A stretch of DNA of 64,000 nt. It comes from Haemaphysalis longicornis (taxonomy: Eukaryota; Arthropoda; Arachnida; Ixodida; Ixodidae). The translations under genes and the position numbers were made by a program. Shown in pieces: positions 22,555-34,499 of the stretch (its first letter is position 1; each line of letters opens with the position of its first letter). The stretch is taken from the NCBI GenBank assembly GCA_013339765.2, contig CM023448.1:331284941-331348940 (forward strand), read 5' to 3'. The notes under the pieces are model-generated. The model was not told the DNA's origin, searched no databases, and saw only the letters and a list, made by a program, of their open reading frames with translations.

Positions 22555-24060
22555 CATCTCATCATCGTCAACGACGTCATCGTCGTCATCATCCGCCGCC
22601 TACTTATGTCTGCCGCAGGACCAAGGCCTCACCCGTAGTCTTTCAACCACTCCTGTCTAGCGACGTCCGAATCCAACATTTAGCACGAATTTTCTTATTT
22701 CGTCACTGTCCATTGAGTTCGTTGTCTTCACCGACCCCGCGGACGGTCCACCTGTTGCCACATCTCCACATTACACGTCAAGTCAAACTGCGCTTGTTTC
22801 TCTCCGTTGGAGCTAGGATGTCTTGCACCTGAGTTTGCTTCCTGATCCGCGAAGCTCGTTGCTTATCCCTAAGCGTTACCCCCATCATACTTCTTGCCGT
22901 AGCTCTCTGGATTGACCAAAGTTGCTAGGTGTTTTGCTAGGTGTTTAGCTAGGTGTTGCTAGGTGTTGCTGGGTGTTGCTAGGTGTCTTGCAAGGCGTTT
23001 AGCAAGTCCCCGAGTTTCTGCTTCTTAACTAACCACCGGTAGTACACATTGGCTGTATACATAAAAAAAAAAAGCACCAGTTCTGGCATCTGCCCTTTTG
23101 CCGCATTGAGCATGGATGGCCAATTATGCGGTATGCATGATCAAGATTGCTAAAGCAGTTCATTTCAAACATTTTTTCTCTGCAAGGGGCAACTGTTCGC
23201 GCCACACGAGAGCACTTCCTGTAATATTTACATTTCAGTACTTGCAAATGTCACTCGATCGTTATGCGTATTCTGTATTCTTGTGGATGGCTGGCGTGCG
23301 CTGCTTTATTTTCTGTTCCATTTTTTTGGTTGGTTAAGATCATTGGTTGGTTAAGATCACTACTAAGATAAGATCTTAGTAGTGTATAATTAATGTTTAA
23401 GTGTTACTTGATAAAGGTAATGTTTTAGTTGAAGCGCGCTCCATACCGATCTTATACCAATTGAGTGCATGAAGCGCCTGTTACGCAAGTGTGTTTTGCC
23501 AGGGCGTGAGCTGTGCCCTTGATGTATGCCTCGTACCCAGGGGGACTCAGGTGTTCCCCCAGGTGAAAGTTGTTCCCTTTTTGCCCGATCCTGCCCGTAT
23601 CACTGTGATTCAAAATAAAACTGAATTGGCTCGGCTTGACTCGGTCATTCTTTTCGAGCTTATACGTTATATGATAGTGACGAATGTAACCTCACCCTAA
23701 AATTCAATGCCGGATTTACTTTTTGTTATGGGGTCAGCACTCGACTTGACCATGATGGTTATATTCGTCCACCTCTTCGATCACTTCCTTTCTTATACTA
23801 AAGTTTGAGGCTTTCTGAGTGTTTAGCATTGCTTTCGATTTATTCATATTCACCTTTAACCCTACGACGGAGATTTCTGAGTATAGTGGCTGAAGAATTA
23901 TTTGCAACTGTTCTGCATCCTGCCTAAACAAAGCAATGTCGTCCGCGAATCTCAGGTGGCTAATGTTTTTTTTCGTTTAGTCGTATCCTAGAGTTTTCCA
24001 AATTAAGATTCCTAAGTATCCGGTCCATAACGAACGTTAACAACGTCCGGAGAGAGAGAA
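22555..24060 (-). pseudogene. Decayed RTE-clade non-LTR retrotransposon (reverse transcriptase remnants)
   Basis: Two parts of one reverse-transcriptase protein can be read in order on the minus strand. At about 23734-23969 the frame gives HLRFADDIALF, the catalytic FADD box, then GLKVNMNKSKAML, the following GL..N..K motif, and VDEYN..GQ. At about 22819-22919 it gives QRATARSMMGVTLRDK and RIRKQTQVQDIL, which fits the C-terminal region of RTE-type proteins. Further downstream on the minus strand are the typical 3' sequences, ending in a CATCGTC/GATGAC-rich tail near 22555-22600. Between the two coding parts lie about 800 bp where about 200 are expected, so something was inserted. The endonuclease domain and 5' end are missing and stops occur throughout. 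It is a dead fragment; the clade is inferred from motif wording only. Confidence 0.78.
22922..23012 (+). repeat. Minisatellite of GCTAGGTGTT units
   Basis: Seven or so imperfect units of GCTAGGTGTT(TT), 12 to 19 bases long. It lies inside the retrotransposon remnant between its two recognisable coding parts and accounts for a small part of the extra length there. Confidence 0.75.
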
Positions 24061-26489
24061 TGTTAACAATTTTGGAGTTATTGTCTCATGCCGTTTCTGA
24101 TAGCGAACTTGTGACTCTTCTGGTAACTTGTGCAGAATTATCCTGCCCGCACAATACTATCACCTAGCAGTATAAAAATATTAGGTTTGTAAAGATCATG
24201 AACCCAATCAGGATGGTTGCGGCTGGCGTTAGTACTGGATAATATCTTTCAAATGCCAATCTGAAACCTAACCATTGCGCTTTTGTGCGGATGTGCGTAA
24301 AATCTTGATCATTTTTATGTACGTGTTGAAACTGCAAAATATTTTTTTATTTCCTAAAACTTATTGGCGAAGACGGCGGGGTAAGCGAAGATGCAGGGGT
24401 AAGCGGGATGTCTGTTTCTCAACATCATTAGGATCTATGGAGCCACATACCTGCTCGACACACGTTCACATTCCATTGCTTTCGAATGGCTTCTTTCTCA
24501 ACTACAATTATGTAAATTATTAAGCTTGTTCCACCGCTGGTCCAGTACAAGAAATTATTTACTTATTGTTTCAGGCATTCACATCTGTATGTGATGGTGG
24601 CTGGGATTATTAAAGGAGCAGGGGCCCCTAAATAATCCCACGCGCCCACGTCGGGCACGCCACCTTCTTTCCTACCGCACTACGTCCTGTTTCCCTAGCT
24701 CCCTATGGTGTTGCTCCGACAAGCTACTATTCCAGTTGATCGTCCTGTTTTTCCCTAGCTTTTTTTGTGCTCCCTCTTAGTCTCTCACGGAATCTTGGAT
24801 ATCGCACCGAACAAATCGTCGTGGTTCAACATCGTTTTTACACAACGCTGTGCTGCGTTAGGAATCGAACACTTATTTTATCGGACTTCAACCTTGCCAT
24901 TCCACTAACTGAAAATACGAAGGAACAAACGGCGGCTCGGTGCTTCTCTGGTGGGACCGCCCTCCTGTCTGTTCTCTGCACTACAATTAAACGCTGTTAC
25001 GCCGGTTGTTACAGTAAGGGAAACATATAAGGTTAAACATAAATTAGGATTCCAAGCCTATCCTAGCATTAATTTATCATGAAAAATCTGCTTCTGGCAA
25101 GGAGTATAGGCAAGGTAGGTGGTACGTGTCGTAGCCCTAGCAATATGTTGCTTGCGTATACCCTGCAGCCACAAGCGCGTTCACTAATAATGCGGCTCTA
25201 AATGTATCCCGGCAGTCCGATAACTCCTACATGAAAGAAATGAGTCTTCTGGCTGTTTCACCACTAATACCTGCAGAAAATTGAACTTTAAACAGTACTT
25301 GCCACATAGCGAGAAAAAAGAAAAGAACTTCCCCAGCTCGATAATTTAGTGGCTTAGTTTAGCTGCAAATCGGGCTTGACAGAATTTTGTACAAATAAGA
25401 GCTCCTGCCATGCTCCAATATTACGACGAGGTTAACTTCGGGGCATTGTCGAAGCCCTGGTACCAAGGTGAGTATCTTCTGTGGCAAAATATTTGAGGTT
25501 GGAGAGCTCATTTTTCTTTTCTTCCTCTCTGGCGCATAGCACTGCGAGTCACCTTTGCTCCCTGTGGAAGGAAACTGCCACTCAGTTCCCCGAATGTGGC
25601 GCCGCAGTAGTGTTTTATCCCTGCTCCACGATCCAAAGCCTCACTTCGAAACAGCTCGGTGAAGAAGTTCAGGGCTAGCCAATATTGGGAGCTATTTAAT
25701 GGTATCTACAATAACTGAATAGTATTTAACTCGAATACTAAACACAGTATTTAACACAACAAGTTTTCTGAAGTTTTAGTGCGGAAGGTATAAAAATAAA
25801 ACAGAAGTGCGCCACGGTATATGTACTAATTTGAGATCTGCTATTTTTTATAAACACTTACATTCAAAACAGCAGAAGCATGACAGGCAAGCTTATTGTG
25901 GACTAGGAGTAATGCTTGTTCATATCATGATCTCCACATATAACGTTGACCGGATAACTGTAAGAAGTATCCACATACGTAAATGCCTGTCGAAATACTG
26001 CGGAAAGGGATACTTTGTTTTAAACAACAGGTTTACACTCATCACAGGCTTACAAAAATCTGCTATAGGAGCTAAACAGCAGAGAAATTTATGGATATTT
26101 AAACAGCTTTGCGTCCTCGTGACGATAAGACATCGGTGTTTGAAACTGACTATCGACAGATGTGAGCTGTAGCCACAAACTTCGTTTGATGCTAGCTTAG
26201 TTGGGTCTGAACGAACGTCCCGTAGCTGCCTGTTGAGGACTCACCTGGGCTATTCTCCCGTAAAACGACGGGTGCCGCATCCGTGCTCAGAGCAAGGCGA
26301 GCGAGAATGAGGCAACCAGTCGCACTTGTAATTCTGAGCCCTGTAACGTCCAGTTCCCCAGATTTCCCTAGCGGTGCCCCCCACGTGCCCATCACTCCGC
26401 GCGGCACATCGTCTGGAGCCGGCTTCCGGAAATGGCCGCACTACCTGGCGGCCTGAGGGGCCTAGGGTGGCCCTGTCTGGGTGGGAGAC
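24061..26489. other. No gene recognised; inferred complexin intron
   Basis: If the minus-strand complexin exon is real, this is intron downstream of it. No following exon was found. A near-palindrome GGGATTATT...AATAATCCC surrounds AGGGGCCCCT at about 24611-24650. CGTCCTGTTTCCCTAGCT is nearly duplicated at about 24684 and 24740. The AT-rich 121-codon frame at 25807-26172 (+) is unrecognisable. Confidence 0.4.
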
Positions 26490-26495
26490 ACTCAC
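26490..26495 (-). other. cpx: Splice donor of complexin exon
   Basis: Minus strand reads CGCGATAAG|GTGAGTGTC, a near-consensus 5' splice site directly after the codons for Arg-Asp-Lys. The intron is phase 0. Confidence 0.88.
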
Positions 26496-26659
26496 CTTAT
26501 CGCGGATCTGCTGCCTCATCTTCTCGCGTTCCTCCTCCATCCGCCGATGCTTCTCCTTCCGTCTTTCCTCGGCTTCCCGTAGCGCCTCGAGCCGCTCCTG
26601 CTCCGCTTCGGCTTCGGCTTCTTTGTCTTCCGAGGTCTCCCCGTCCCCTCCGATCTGGC
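26496..26659 (-). CDS. cpx: Complexin, internal exon encoding the SNARE-binding helix
   Basis: Complexin is a small cytosolic synaptic protein that binds the assembled SNARE complex and clamps or promotes calcium-triggered vesicle fusion. This 164-bp exon encodes about 54 residues: GQIGGDGETSEDKEAEAEAE, then EQERLEALREAEERRKEKHRR, then MEEEREKMRQQIRDK. The first part matches the acidic accessory region and the rest the central helix. Aligned with mammalian complexin-1, the SNARE-contacting arginines 48, 59 and 63 are kept, and Tyr52 is His as in insects. The exon opens with two bases of a split codon (upstream intron phase 1) and ends at a codon boundary, just before the residue equivalent to Tyr70. 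Splice acceptor and donor are both good. The N-terminal exon should lie at higher coordinates and the C-terminal exons at lower ones; I found neither in the window. The frame runs open into both introns, so longer ORF calls here would be wrong. Confidence 0.93.
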
Positions 26660-26692
26660 CTGCATGCGGAAAAGAGAGGGGCAAAGCGTGAG
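26660..26692 (-). other. cpx: Splice acceptor and polypyrimidine tract of complexin exon
   Basis: Minus strand reads TTTGCCCCTCTCTTTTCCGCATGCAG| before the exon: a pyrimidine-rich tract ending in CAG. The position agrees with the reading frame of the complexin helix. Confidence 0.85.
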
Positions 26693-27000
26693 CGAGCTCC
26701 CCAGCCGGGGAAATGCGCTCACTTGTGGACTGTCGCAGCCCCACGCCGCCCAATTCCGCCTCGGGATGGCGTCTGGCGCCAGGTGTTCGTGGCGCTGGCT
26801 CCTACTTTTCGATCTCAACTGCGCGCCCCGCCAGAGCGCCCCGGGCCTGGAGGGGCCCCCGACGCTCGCGCTCAGCGCCGCGACCGGCCGCCCGCGGAAG
26901 GCGCCGCGCCCCCTCCGCTCGCAGCAACGCCGGCCGCCACCGCGCGCGCGACACCAGTTGCGCGACCGCCCGCCTCAAGTCCACCTAGCGAAATACACTA
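26693..27000. other. Very GC- and CpG-rich patch next to the complexin exon
   Basis: Strongly GC-rich with many CpGs, highest from about 26815 to 26985. Frames are open on both strands (the longest, 295 codons, runs 26432-27319, +) because stop codons are rare at this composition. It lies in the intron just upstream of the complexin exon on the minus strand. It could be an internal promoter or an unrecognised exon; I cannot decide from sequence alone. Confidence 0.45.
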
Positions 27001-29377
27001 TAGCTGGCACCTAGAGACCGAACGGCTTCCACTATTGAGGGCGTACGCTGCTTTCTTTCCTGAAGACGAGAATCGGGAGAAGTGCACGAACGTACGGTTT
27101 TGCGAAACGAAGAAAAAAGTGTTCATCTCTGGCTACGCTTCGATTACTTGCGCCGGAGGTTGCGATTTAAGAATAATAAAAAAAACTGTTGGGAAACGAG
27201 ACACGCAGCCGGACAGAAGAATGTGGGGTGGAATTGGGAAACGAAAACAACAAAAACGAGCGACGGGGCGCCCAGACAAGAAGGCAAACCAGGAAAAAAT
27301 TAAGGGGTCGTTTTTATAGCTATTGCATTCACTCTTAGTAACCACGAATTAGCCTCGCACGGAAGCTGGCCCATACCAAGGCATAGAATAGAAGCAATCA
27401 TTCCGACTTTCTTGTCTGTGCAAAGCACACTTCGTAAATTTTGTGTTTTTGCATTGCAAGTTTGCCCGGAACGGTACAACGTCAGCATCGCGCGCATTCT
27501 AGCATTTTGCCCATGTTACCAAACCTTTTAATGAGTTTCTCGCAATTTCGCCAAGCCGTTTCTGATCAGCATTTTCATACCAGCAATTATTTTAGGGCTC
27601 TTTAAGACGCCGAAAGACATAGAACATCGCCCATTTTGATCAAGCAACGTTGTTTTCCTTCGGGCCGGGAATATACACCACATGAATTCCACACTGTATG
27701 AGTGGTAACTAAAGTAGTTCAATTTCATTGGGTGAATTGGAAAAATTGACTACTACACCAGATTTCGCTGGGGAAACGTTGCACATATTTTTATGAGTCG
27801 TGTGATGCAGTGCCCGTTGCAATGCCCTACTTCTTTATCAAAAAGAAAGGAACATTCGCATACGTAAGAAAATTTAAAACGAAAGGGAAAACGTCAAATT
27901 TTCCGGCAAGCTCTCGGATTGATTTTTGTGGCGCGAGAGCGGCCAAGGCCAAGGAGCGGTTTCGTCGCCTTCCGCAACTGACTGGACATGCTCGCATCCC
28001 GAAGTTGCCGCGTTTTAATCAGGCCTTCGTACTTCCCTAACTTGCTGTAGACGGTTTAGTGCGGATCGCAGTTAAGCTGCTTATTCGCTCGTGCACTCTC
28101 GCGTCGACTCATTCTATTTTTTTCGTCCGTGCTGTAACGTCGTGAAACCCCTAAACCACTGCATGAGCGGCTCAAATTTTCCTTTCGTTCTTTCTCAGTC
28201 CTCCTTCCGGGCAGGTAACCGATCGTCCGCGAGAAACCGACAAATATAAGAGGCAAGACCCGGAGGAAGCGGGAAGGAAACAAAAATAAAAAAAAAGAAC
28301 ACGAAAACCTTGTATAATACAAGCGGGGTAGACGGCAGCCGGCGTGCGACACGCAACACGGGGGCGGTTCCCGCCCCGCCGTACTAAGGGGAGCCCGTCG
28401 ACGACCGCAACCGCTTTTCAATCACAACGTTGTGCAAGGCGAGTGCGTACGCCTGTGACACGCTGCTTCGATCCGCTCGTTTGTTCGGCATGCGGGGAAT
28501 ATTTAAGGCCCCACCGCACGGAGCAGGGAGTCGCAACGAAAGAAAAAATACAGAGGCCCGGAGGAAACGTCGGGGCTCGTCATTGTGTTGTTCGCACCGT
28601 TTTTTCGGTGCGCTGCCCGGATTAAGTGAGCGTGGAGAAATTCGACGCGCACAATGCGCTGATGAAAGACTTTGAGGTTCTCAGAAGACGAGAGAATCTT
28701 TCCACCGTCATAACTTCACGACAAAAAGGAAATCATTCCGGGCTCGCGGAAGCGAACAAAAGGTGCAGCCTTGTGGACAGACATTACGCCCCGCTCTCGT
28801 ACACGAACACAATGTTTTCGAAGACTTAGTCTCTATCCTCCTGGTTTAGGATGTGGCAAGCAGTGACTTACAGCTCACTAAACGGTCATCTTAAATGTAA
28901 ATGGCATTATAAGCTTGGGGAAAGAAATACAGAGCGGGAATCGGGTTTGTATGAGCTTCTGCTAGTAAAAATGAATTATTGCAGTGCCATTAATAATTTA
29001 GCGGTGGTCTAAATATAGCAAAATGTTCAGTCAAAATGTAATGCTTTGGTTTGCTATTTACAATGAGCCTGATGCAGTCCGCTTTGCCAGTCATCCCAAG
29101 AAGGCACAAATTCAGTGTCCCCTTGTCGCTTGTGTCCTCGAGCTCCGATTCCGGTGAAGGAACCTTTTTTTGAGAAGCTCTGTGTGCAATGGCAAACCAA
29201 CATGCGTCTATTCTTGTTAAGTGTATAGTAGCAGAATGGAACTCCCATTTGTGTTGCTACCGCCTCATCCAGATAGCTTTTGCTTAGTTCTTAACGACTT
29301 TCACCGTAGAGCGCATACCGAGGGCTCTCTGTGGGACCTCCTTGACGTTTTCGAATGGAGACCGTCTTCCTCGTCAC
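27001..29377. other. No gene recognised
   Basis: Anonymous sequence. A GC-richer part at about 28320-28620 contains AATATTTAAGGCC at about 28498, similar to the string at about 4684. No exon can be supported. Confidence 0.38.
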
Positions 29378-29602
29378 CCGTCGAGCTGGCTCAGCGGCCA
29401 GGGCGTTGTACAGATGGGCACAAGGTCGCGGGTTTGATTCCTTGCCACGGAGGTCGCATTTGTGATGGTGGCGAGAACAAATAAAACGCTAGTACGTACG
29501 CGGTTCTGGCGTGCGATATTGATTCTCAAGCTGCCTAATGTAAAGCCATTCCCTACGAGTCGCCTTAAAATCAAAGTGTAGCTTCGGTACGCAAAAATAG
29601 CA
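29378..29602 (+). mobile_element. tRNA-derived SINE, family 1 (diverged copy)
   Basis: A-box-like AGCTGGCTCAGCGGCCAGGGCG, B-box GCGGGTTTGATTCC, then GGAGGTCGCATTTGTGATGGTGGCGAGAA as in the family body. The tail region (GTAGCTTCGGTACG) is recognisable but the middle has diverged and no (CAAT)n tail remains. An old insertion. Confidence 0.6.
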
Positions 29603-32303
29603 AATTTAAAATTTTGCTTCTTTGTCGCAGAAAGCAATTCCTAATGCGAGTTTGCTCTGGCCCTCTCCTTGCAACACCGACGCTTATGAAAAAAAAAATC
29701 AGGCTTACTAGCTTATCTTGTCCCATCCATTTGTCAATGGCAGTGAAGGTGGCGCGGTGGCAATTCCAGCCTAAAAGAGCGGATTTGTTTGCTACATCCT
29801 GGCAATTCTATTGGAAGGCGGAGAAATAATCCAGTTTTTTTTTTCGAACAACAATGCGCTGATTACACGACCAAACAGTGCGATCAGCCTAAACAGCGTG
29901 CTTTGAGAGGGCTTGGCAGCAGACATGTTGTTGCAGAGTTTTAGTGTGTCTGGCTAGAGCTGGTTGGGGAATAAACTCGCCAGTATATTCTATTTTTCAC
30001 ATAAATGGCTAATAAAGCTTGCTACATTTTAACGGTCCCACGTGTAGCGCGAGTGAACGCTATTGCAACAGCAGAAGGCGGTTATGCAGTCGCCGGGCCC
30101 CACCGGCCAGTTAAACGCAATCTCCGATGTGCCATTAGCCCGAAAAACTGGGAGGACTGCCAATAGGCTAGCCATTGCTCCAACGGCTGCTCAAGTCTCG
30201 TGGTGGCAGCCCGGCCAGTAAAGACTTGAGTTGAGAAACGCAAGCCATAAGCGGTATCACTTAATGTTGCAAATATCCGTCCTTGCGTCTGCCTTGCGCT
30301 TCATAACGGCCCAGTGGATTTCGCTTGGCGAAACGCGGGGCTGCTGATGGCGCACCACAGCAACGCACATTTGCGTTTTTTTTTTCACTTGTAAGAACAG
30401 AGCGAAGGATGTCCGGACCCTCACTGCCGCAGCATCGTGGAACGGGGCAGAGCGCGCACGGAACAACAATTCGCGGGCCACTGCGCGCTCCCGACTGCTG
30501 ATTTACGATACGCGCGCTTTCGCGTATACCCTCGTCCTCGTAAAGTTTTGTTTTCCGTCCTGTGGGCGTATGGAGCCGGTTAGGAACAATTCCGAATAAA
30601 AACCAAAGGGCGGTGCAAAAAAAAAAAGAAAAGAGACGAAAACAAATGAGCCAAAATAAAACACGCAATGCAGCACGCGCCCGCCGCCTACGCACAGCCG
30701 TCGTCCTCTTCTCCTCCACTGCGGGCCAATGCCTCCGGCGGCTGCATCGCGTAGCGCGTTAGCCATTGTTTACCGCACTCATTTGCTGGGAACACGGCCA
30801 CGCATCGCAGAACTCTGGCGCTATACAGCAGCGCACGCGACGCGCCCCCTTCTAAAGCTTCCCTCGTGTCAGCCTACTCGGATCTGCCGTACGGCTGGGA
30901 GTTCGTGGTCGGCTGGAAAGCCTGAACATTTTGCACAAAACAAAAAGAGAGGAGCGGCATAACCGTTTCCCTTCCCAAACGCCAGAAAAGGCTACGGGAC
31001 GGTGGAAGGAAAAGTGACGGTGCATCGACGAAGTCTGGACGCTACAGTCTTGGTGCCCGCAAAGATGGTACCCTGCAGACTGAATGATAGCCGTCGCACA
31101 GTTCTTATATGTGCTGAGAGAGTTGAGCAAGCGGAAAGTGAGCGTAGGCGGCGGGAATAAGGGAGCAAAAAAGTCGAAGTTGCCGACGGTTCAGGCAAAA
31201 CAACAATGAAGCAAACAGCAGCGATGGTTTCGAGGCGGGATGGTTATGCAGGCCTTTCAGAGACGGATTGTGAATCCGTGAGGCGCAATGGAGTCCGAAA
31301 CTCGAAGGCTGGGCGACGCCATCCGACGAAACACGTCAATGTAGGAAAAAAAAAAACCACCGTATAAAAAAGAAACTGACCGTGGCCGCCTGAGCCCAAT
31401 AAGAAAAAAAAATTGTTCCTCATTGCAAACTCTTGACACGGTATCGCTTCAGGCAACTCTGGACTTGCATGTAAGCGCTCGCGTTGCCTGAATTTCTCTA
31501 TGTGGCGCAGAGGCCCTCTAACTAATGTCTACAACGTCACAAGAACCACAACACTGTGGTAGTATCCGTTATAAACCTAGTGGGGAACAGTATCCCTAAT
31601 TTGGCCAGGGACGAAAAGTCTTACACTGCCTGTGGGTTCGAGGATAGCTTTAACTTAAAAAATGTAGATTATCAGCAACAAGGTGACTGTGTATGGGGAA
31701 AACGCCTGCAGGCGACCTGAATCTTATCGAAACGACAGTTAAGCTGTGGGGCTTCTGGCGCTAGTTACTTTTGCCTTGATCTTCCTTCCAGCATATTGAA
31801 GAAAAGATAACCGAAACCTTTTTAACCAAAAAAATGTTTCACCCCGTACAGAATGCAATGGCAATAAGAAATAATTTCGTTCGTGGTTGGTTCGCTACCA
31901 AGTGCGAATAAAAGCCATAGCATCCGACAGACGGACATTTCTTTTTCGGGTTGGGAAGAACGGCCAGAAAAAGGCCGGCATTGATTTTCTTTTTTGTCTG
32001 AGTGGATGAACGGAACACTACCTGACGCTAACGGTGGCAGATATATACGCCGGGTTCATGCGGCCGGCAAGCACGGCGACGTATGAACACGGCATATCGG
32101 AAACAGTCACCTCAGAAAACTATCCGTTGGTGCGTTTCGCCACAACAAAGTTTGATTTAAAAAAATGGCAGACTATTCCTCGAACCGATAAAGTGAAAAT
32201 ACCAGCGCTGCTGCTCTGATGTTGCCACGACGTTGCCATATATCACTGCGATGGTGCTACTATAAAAAATTACGCTCACCTCCCCTCGCGGGAACCCTGG
32301 TGT
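29603..32303. other. No gene recognised
   Basis: About 2.7 kb. Frames up to 152 codons (30261-30719, -) lie in a GC-richer part with dispersed CpGs and have no recognisable domain. Confidence 0.38.
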
Positions 32304-32679
32304 GATGCAACGCATCTCATGGGGGGTTCCATTGGCGTTTTCCATCGGATTGATTACGGTTATAGCAGGGATTCTCACGCGAAGGGGAGGTGGGTGGACG
32401 ACCGTCGACTGAGACCGCCGGAGCGCGGCATGCCGCTTTATATTCACAGCGCCCGAAGGAGAGGAGAGCGCGGAGAGAGAGAGTACTGCACATGCGCAGC
32501 GCGCGCAGCGCGGCCCACCGGCGCCTAGCAACGGAGTGAGAGCGCTCTGCGCCAACCCGCAGCTGTTTGGGAGAGAGCGTTCGCTATCGGAGAGAGGAGA
32601 GAAGGAGAGGCGCAGCTGTGCGGCCAACGCCGGACAGACGCAGGAAGGACAGAGGGGCGAGCATGAGATGCGTTGCATC
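32304..32679. mobile_element. Inverted-repeat element with GC-rich, promoter-like interior
   Basis: GATGCAACGCATCTCATG (32304-32321) is the exact reverse complement of 32662-32679. The 376-bp unit between is GC-rich, with GA-rich runs and the NRF-1-like ACATGCGCAGCGCGCG at about 32490. Each end is itself nearly palindromic (GATGC-AAC-GCATC). It has no coding capacity. This fits a non-autonomous DNA transposon, though I see no clear target-site duplication. Confidence 0.58.
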
Positions 32680-32684
32680 TAAAA

Positions 32685-32885
32685 TTGCGGTTGTGATGCG
32701 GTGTACAAAGACGCAGGTACGATCCCGGCCCCTGCGGCCGTTTTTCTGTTCGGGGCAAAAAGCGAAAACGCCCGTGTGTAGAGATTTCGGAATCACGCAA
32801 AGATCCTTAGGTGGTTTAAATTAATCCTTAGTCGTCCACTATTTGTGCTCCTCGTAGTGCAATTGAAGCTTCGGTGCGTAATGGC
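32685..32885 (+). mobile_element. tRNA-derived SINE, family 1, head diverged
   Basis: B-box-like AGGTACGATCCCGGCC, then GCGGCCGTTTTTCTG and GCGAAAACGCCCGTGTGTAGAGATTTCGG, matching the body of the intact copy at 51348-51591. The A-box part is degraded where it meets the inverted-repeat element. The tail ends around CTTCGGTGCGTAA without (CAAT)n. Confidence 0.65.
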
Positions 32886-34000
32886 CAAATATATCAAAGG
32901 TTATGTGATTAGGATGCGATGCTAAACGAAATGGTGGCAAAGATGTTGCGGTTGTCCTCATCGGCGGCGAGTATCTGCTTCGCGTTCTGGCACCGCAGGC
33001 TCTTGCCTCCTACTCCTCCACGATGCCTTCCGCAGCTGGACTCTTAATCTGTGCACGATTTCAATCTCGAGAACGGCGTCGTTCTCGCAACTGCTCAGTC
33101 GGCAACTGCTCCCAACGCGCTATCGCAAGTGATCTACCGTAACCACACAGCACATCTTTTATTGACTCCTGTTACGTATCGACTGTGCGTGCGTGCGTTC
33201 GTGCGTGCGTGTAGGCGTGTGTGTGCGGGCTTCGATGGCACGCCGTGATACTTTCCCGCATAGCACTAGTGACGTGAGAGAGAGAATAAATATTTTTATT
33301 TATCGAGCAGAGGCTGATGTATGGGTATCGCCCCGTGGAAAGCATCCCTAGAGGAAGATCACTTGCGGCGCTGATTCCACTCCAAGAATACAGCGTGGCC
33401 AGAATCCTCGTGAGCGTGCAGGAGCTTGCCGCAGCGACCTCTCCGGCTCTGCGAGAGTACTTGTGCGTGTGTGTGTGTGCTAGGACTGCCTTCCCTCACC
33501 AGGACGAACGGAAAGGTAGTCCGTCCTTGGCACCCGTGGAGAACGTTTCTCTGCCCGTTCGAGTTGTCCTGTTGTAAACACGCCAGTGTGCTGCTACCTG
33601 TATCATCGCTGCTCTATATTGGCCGCGTATTTAAAAAAGTTAAATGTGGCTCTTGGCTCTCCATCGTCGGAACAGAGCCAACTCCCCTGCAAGAAGCTCG
33701 TTCACCACGCTACCACGACATGACGGAGGTCGTCTCTTCGACGCCTCACCCCATTTAGCACTCCCAATCAGACCGACAAATTTTATGCTCTCTCCTCACG
33801 CGAGGGTACGCTCGCGTCGCTTCCGTGCTCGCTCACAGACGGCGTTATTTCCCGCGTGCCCATAGGGTGCCTTGGTGCCAAAGCGGCGATGGACGTCGAG
33901 GCGGGGCACCCTAAACGCTTCCGCACCCAACGTACACGCTCTCCGTTGCCGCTCTAGGATTCGTCAGCATATTACTCGGTGTTTTGTGAAATCGTTTCGA
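32886..34000. other. No gene recognised
   Basis: Anonymous. Short GT- and GTGC-rich strings occur at about 33186-33228 and 33465-33480. Confidence 0.38.

Positions 34001-34031
<31 letters not shown>
34001..34031 (+). repeat. (TTG)n microsatellite
   Basis: Ten pure TTG units. It reads as poly-Cys/Val/Leu in translation but lies in no recognised gene. TATATAA follows at about 34118. Confidence 0.95.
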
Positions 34032-34254
34032 CCTCTTCTAGTGGCACATACCCACGTGGAGGATTGGCCAAGAAACGGGGTGGCTTTTTGGGGCTAACAC
34101 GCCCACCTCATAGCCCTATATAATCAGCCTGTGCGCGGGCGCGAGCGTTGGACGGTGCGTCGACGCGAATGCGTGCCCAAGAGAATGCGAAGGCTCGCCA
34201 ATGTTGCATCTTTTTCTGCGTGTGCGTTTTCTGCCCCTCGTATTCTTTCTTTTA

Positions 34255-34355
34255 TCGAATCAATCGATCACAAAACTCATTCTTTATTAACGTTCCCAAT
34301 AACAGCTTAATGCGCCTTGATGCTGGCATACAAAGCAAAAAAAAAGACGCCAAAG
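34255..34355 (-). mobile_element. Non-LTR retrotransposon 3' end, older copy
   Basis: Same layout as 34500-34600. Read on the minus strand there is TTTGCTTTGTATGCCAGCATCAAGGC, then GTTAATAAAGAATG, then a degraded GATT-type tail (GATTGATTCGA). It looks like an older insertion of the same element in the same orientation. Confidence 0.5.
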
Positions 34356-34359
34356 GAAT

Positions 34360-34499
<140 letters not shown>

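Noticed and set aside
24061..26489. Search for the next complexin exon (YxIKKKEE region) downstream
   Set aside because: No minus-strand sequence resembling it was found by eye; a similarity search would be decisive.
26432..27319. 295-codon open frame on the plus strand opposite the complexin exon
   Set aside because: It is antisense to a well-supported exon and passes through the CpG-rich patch; rich in Arg, Pro and Ala as expected from composition.
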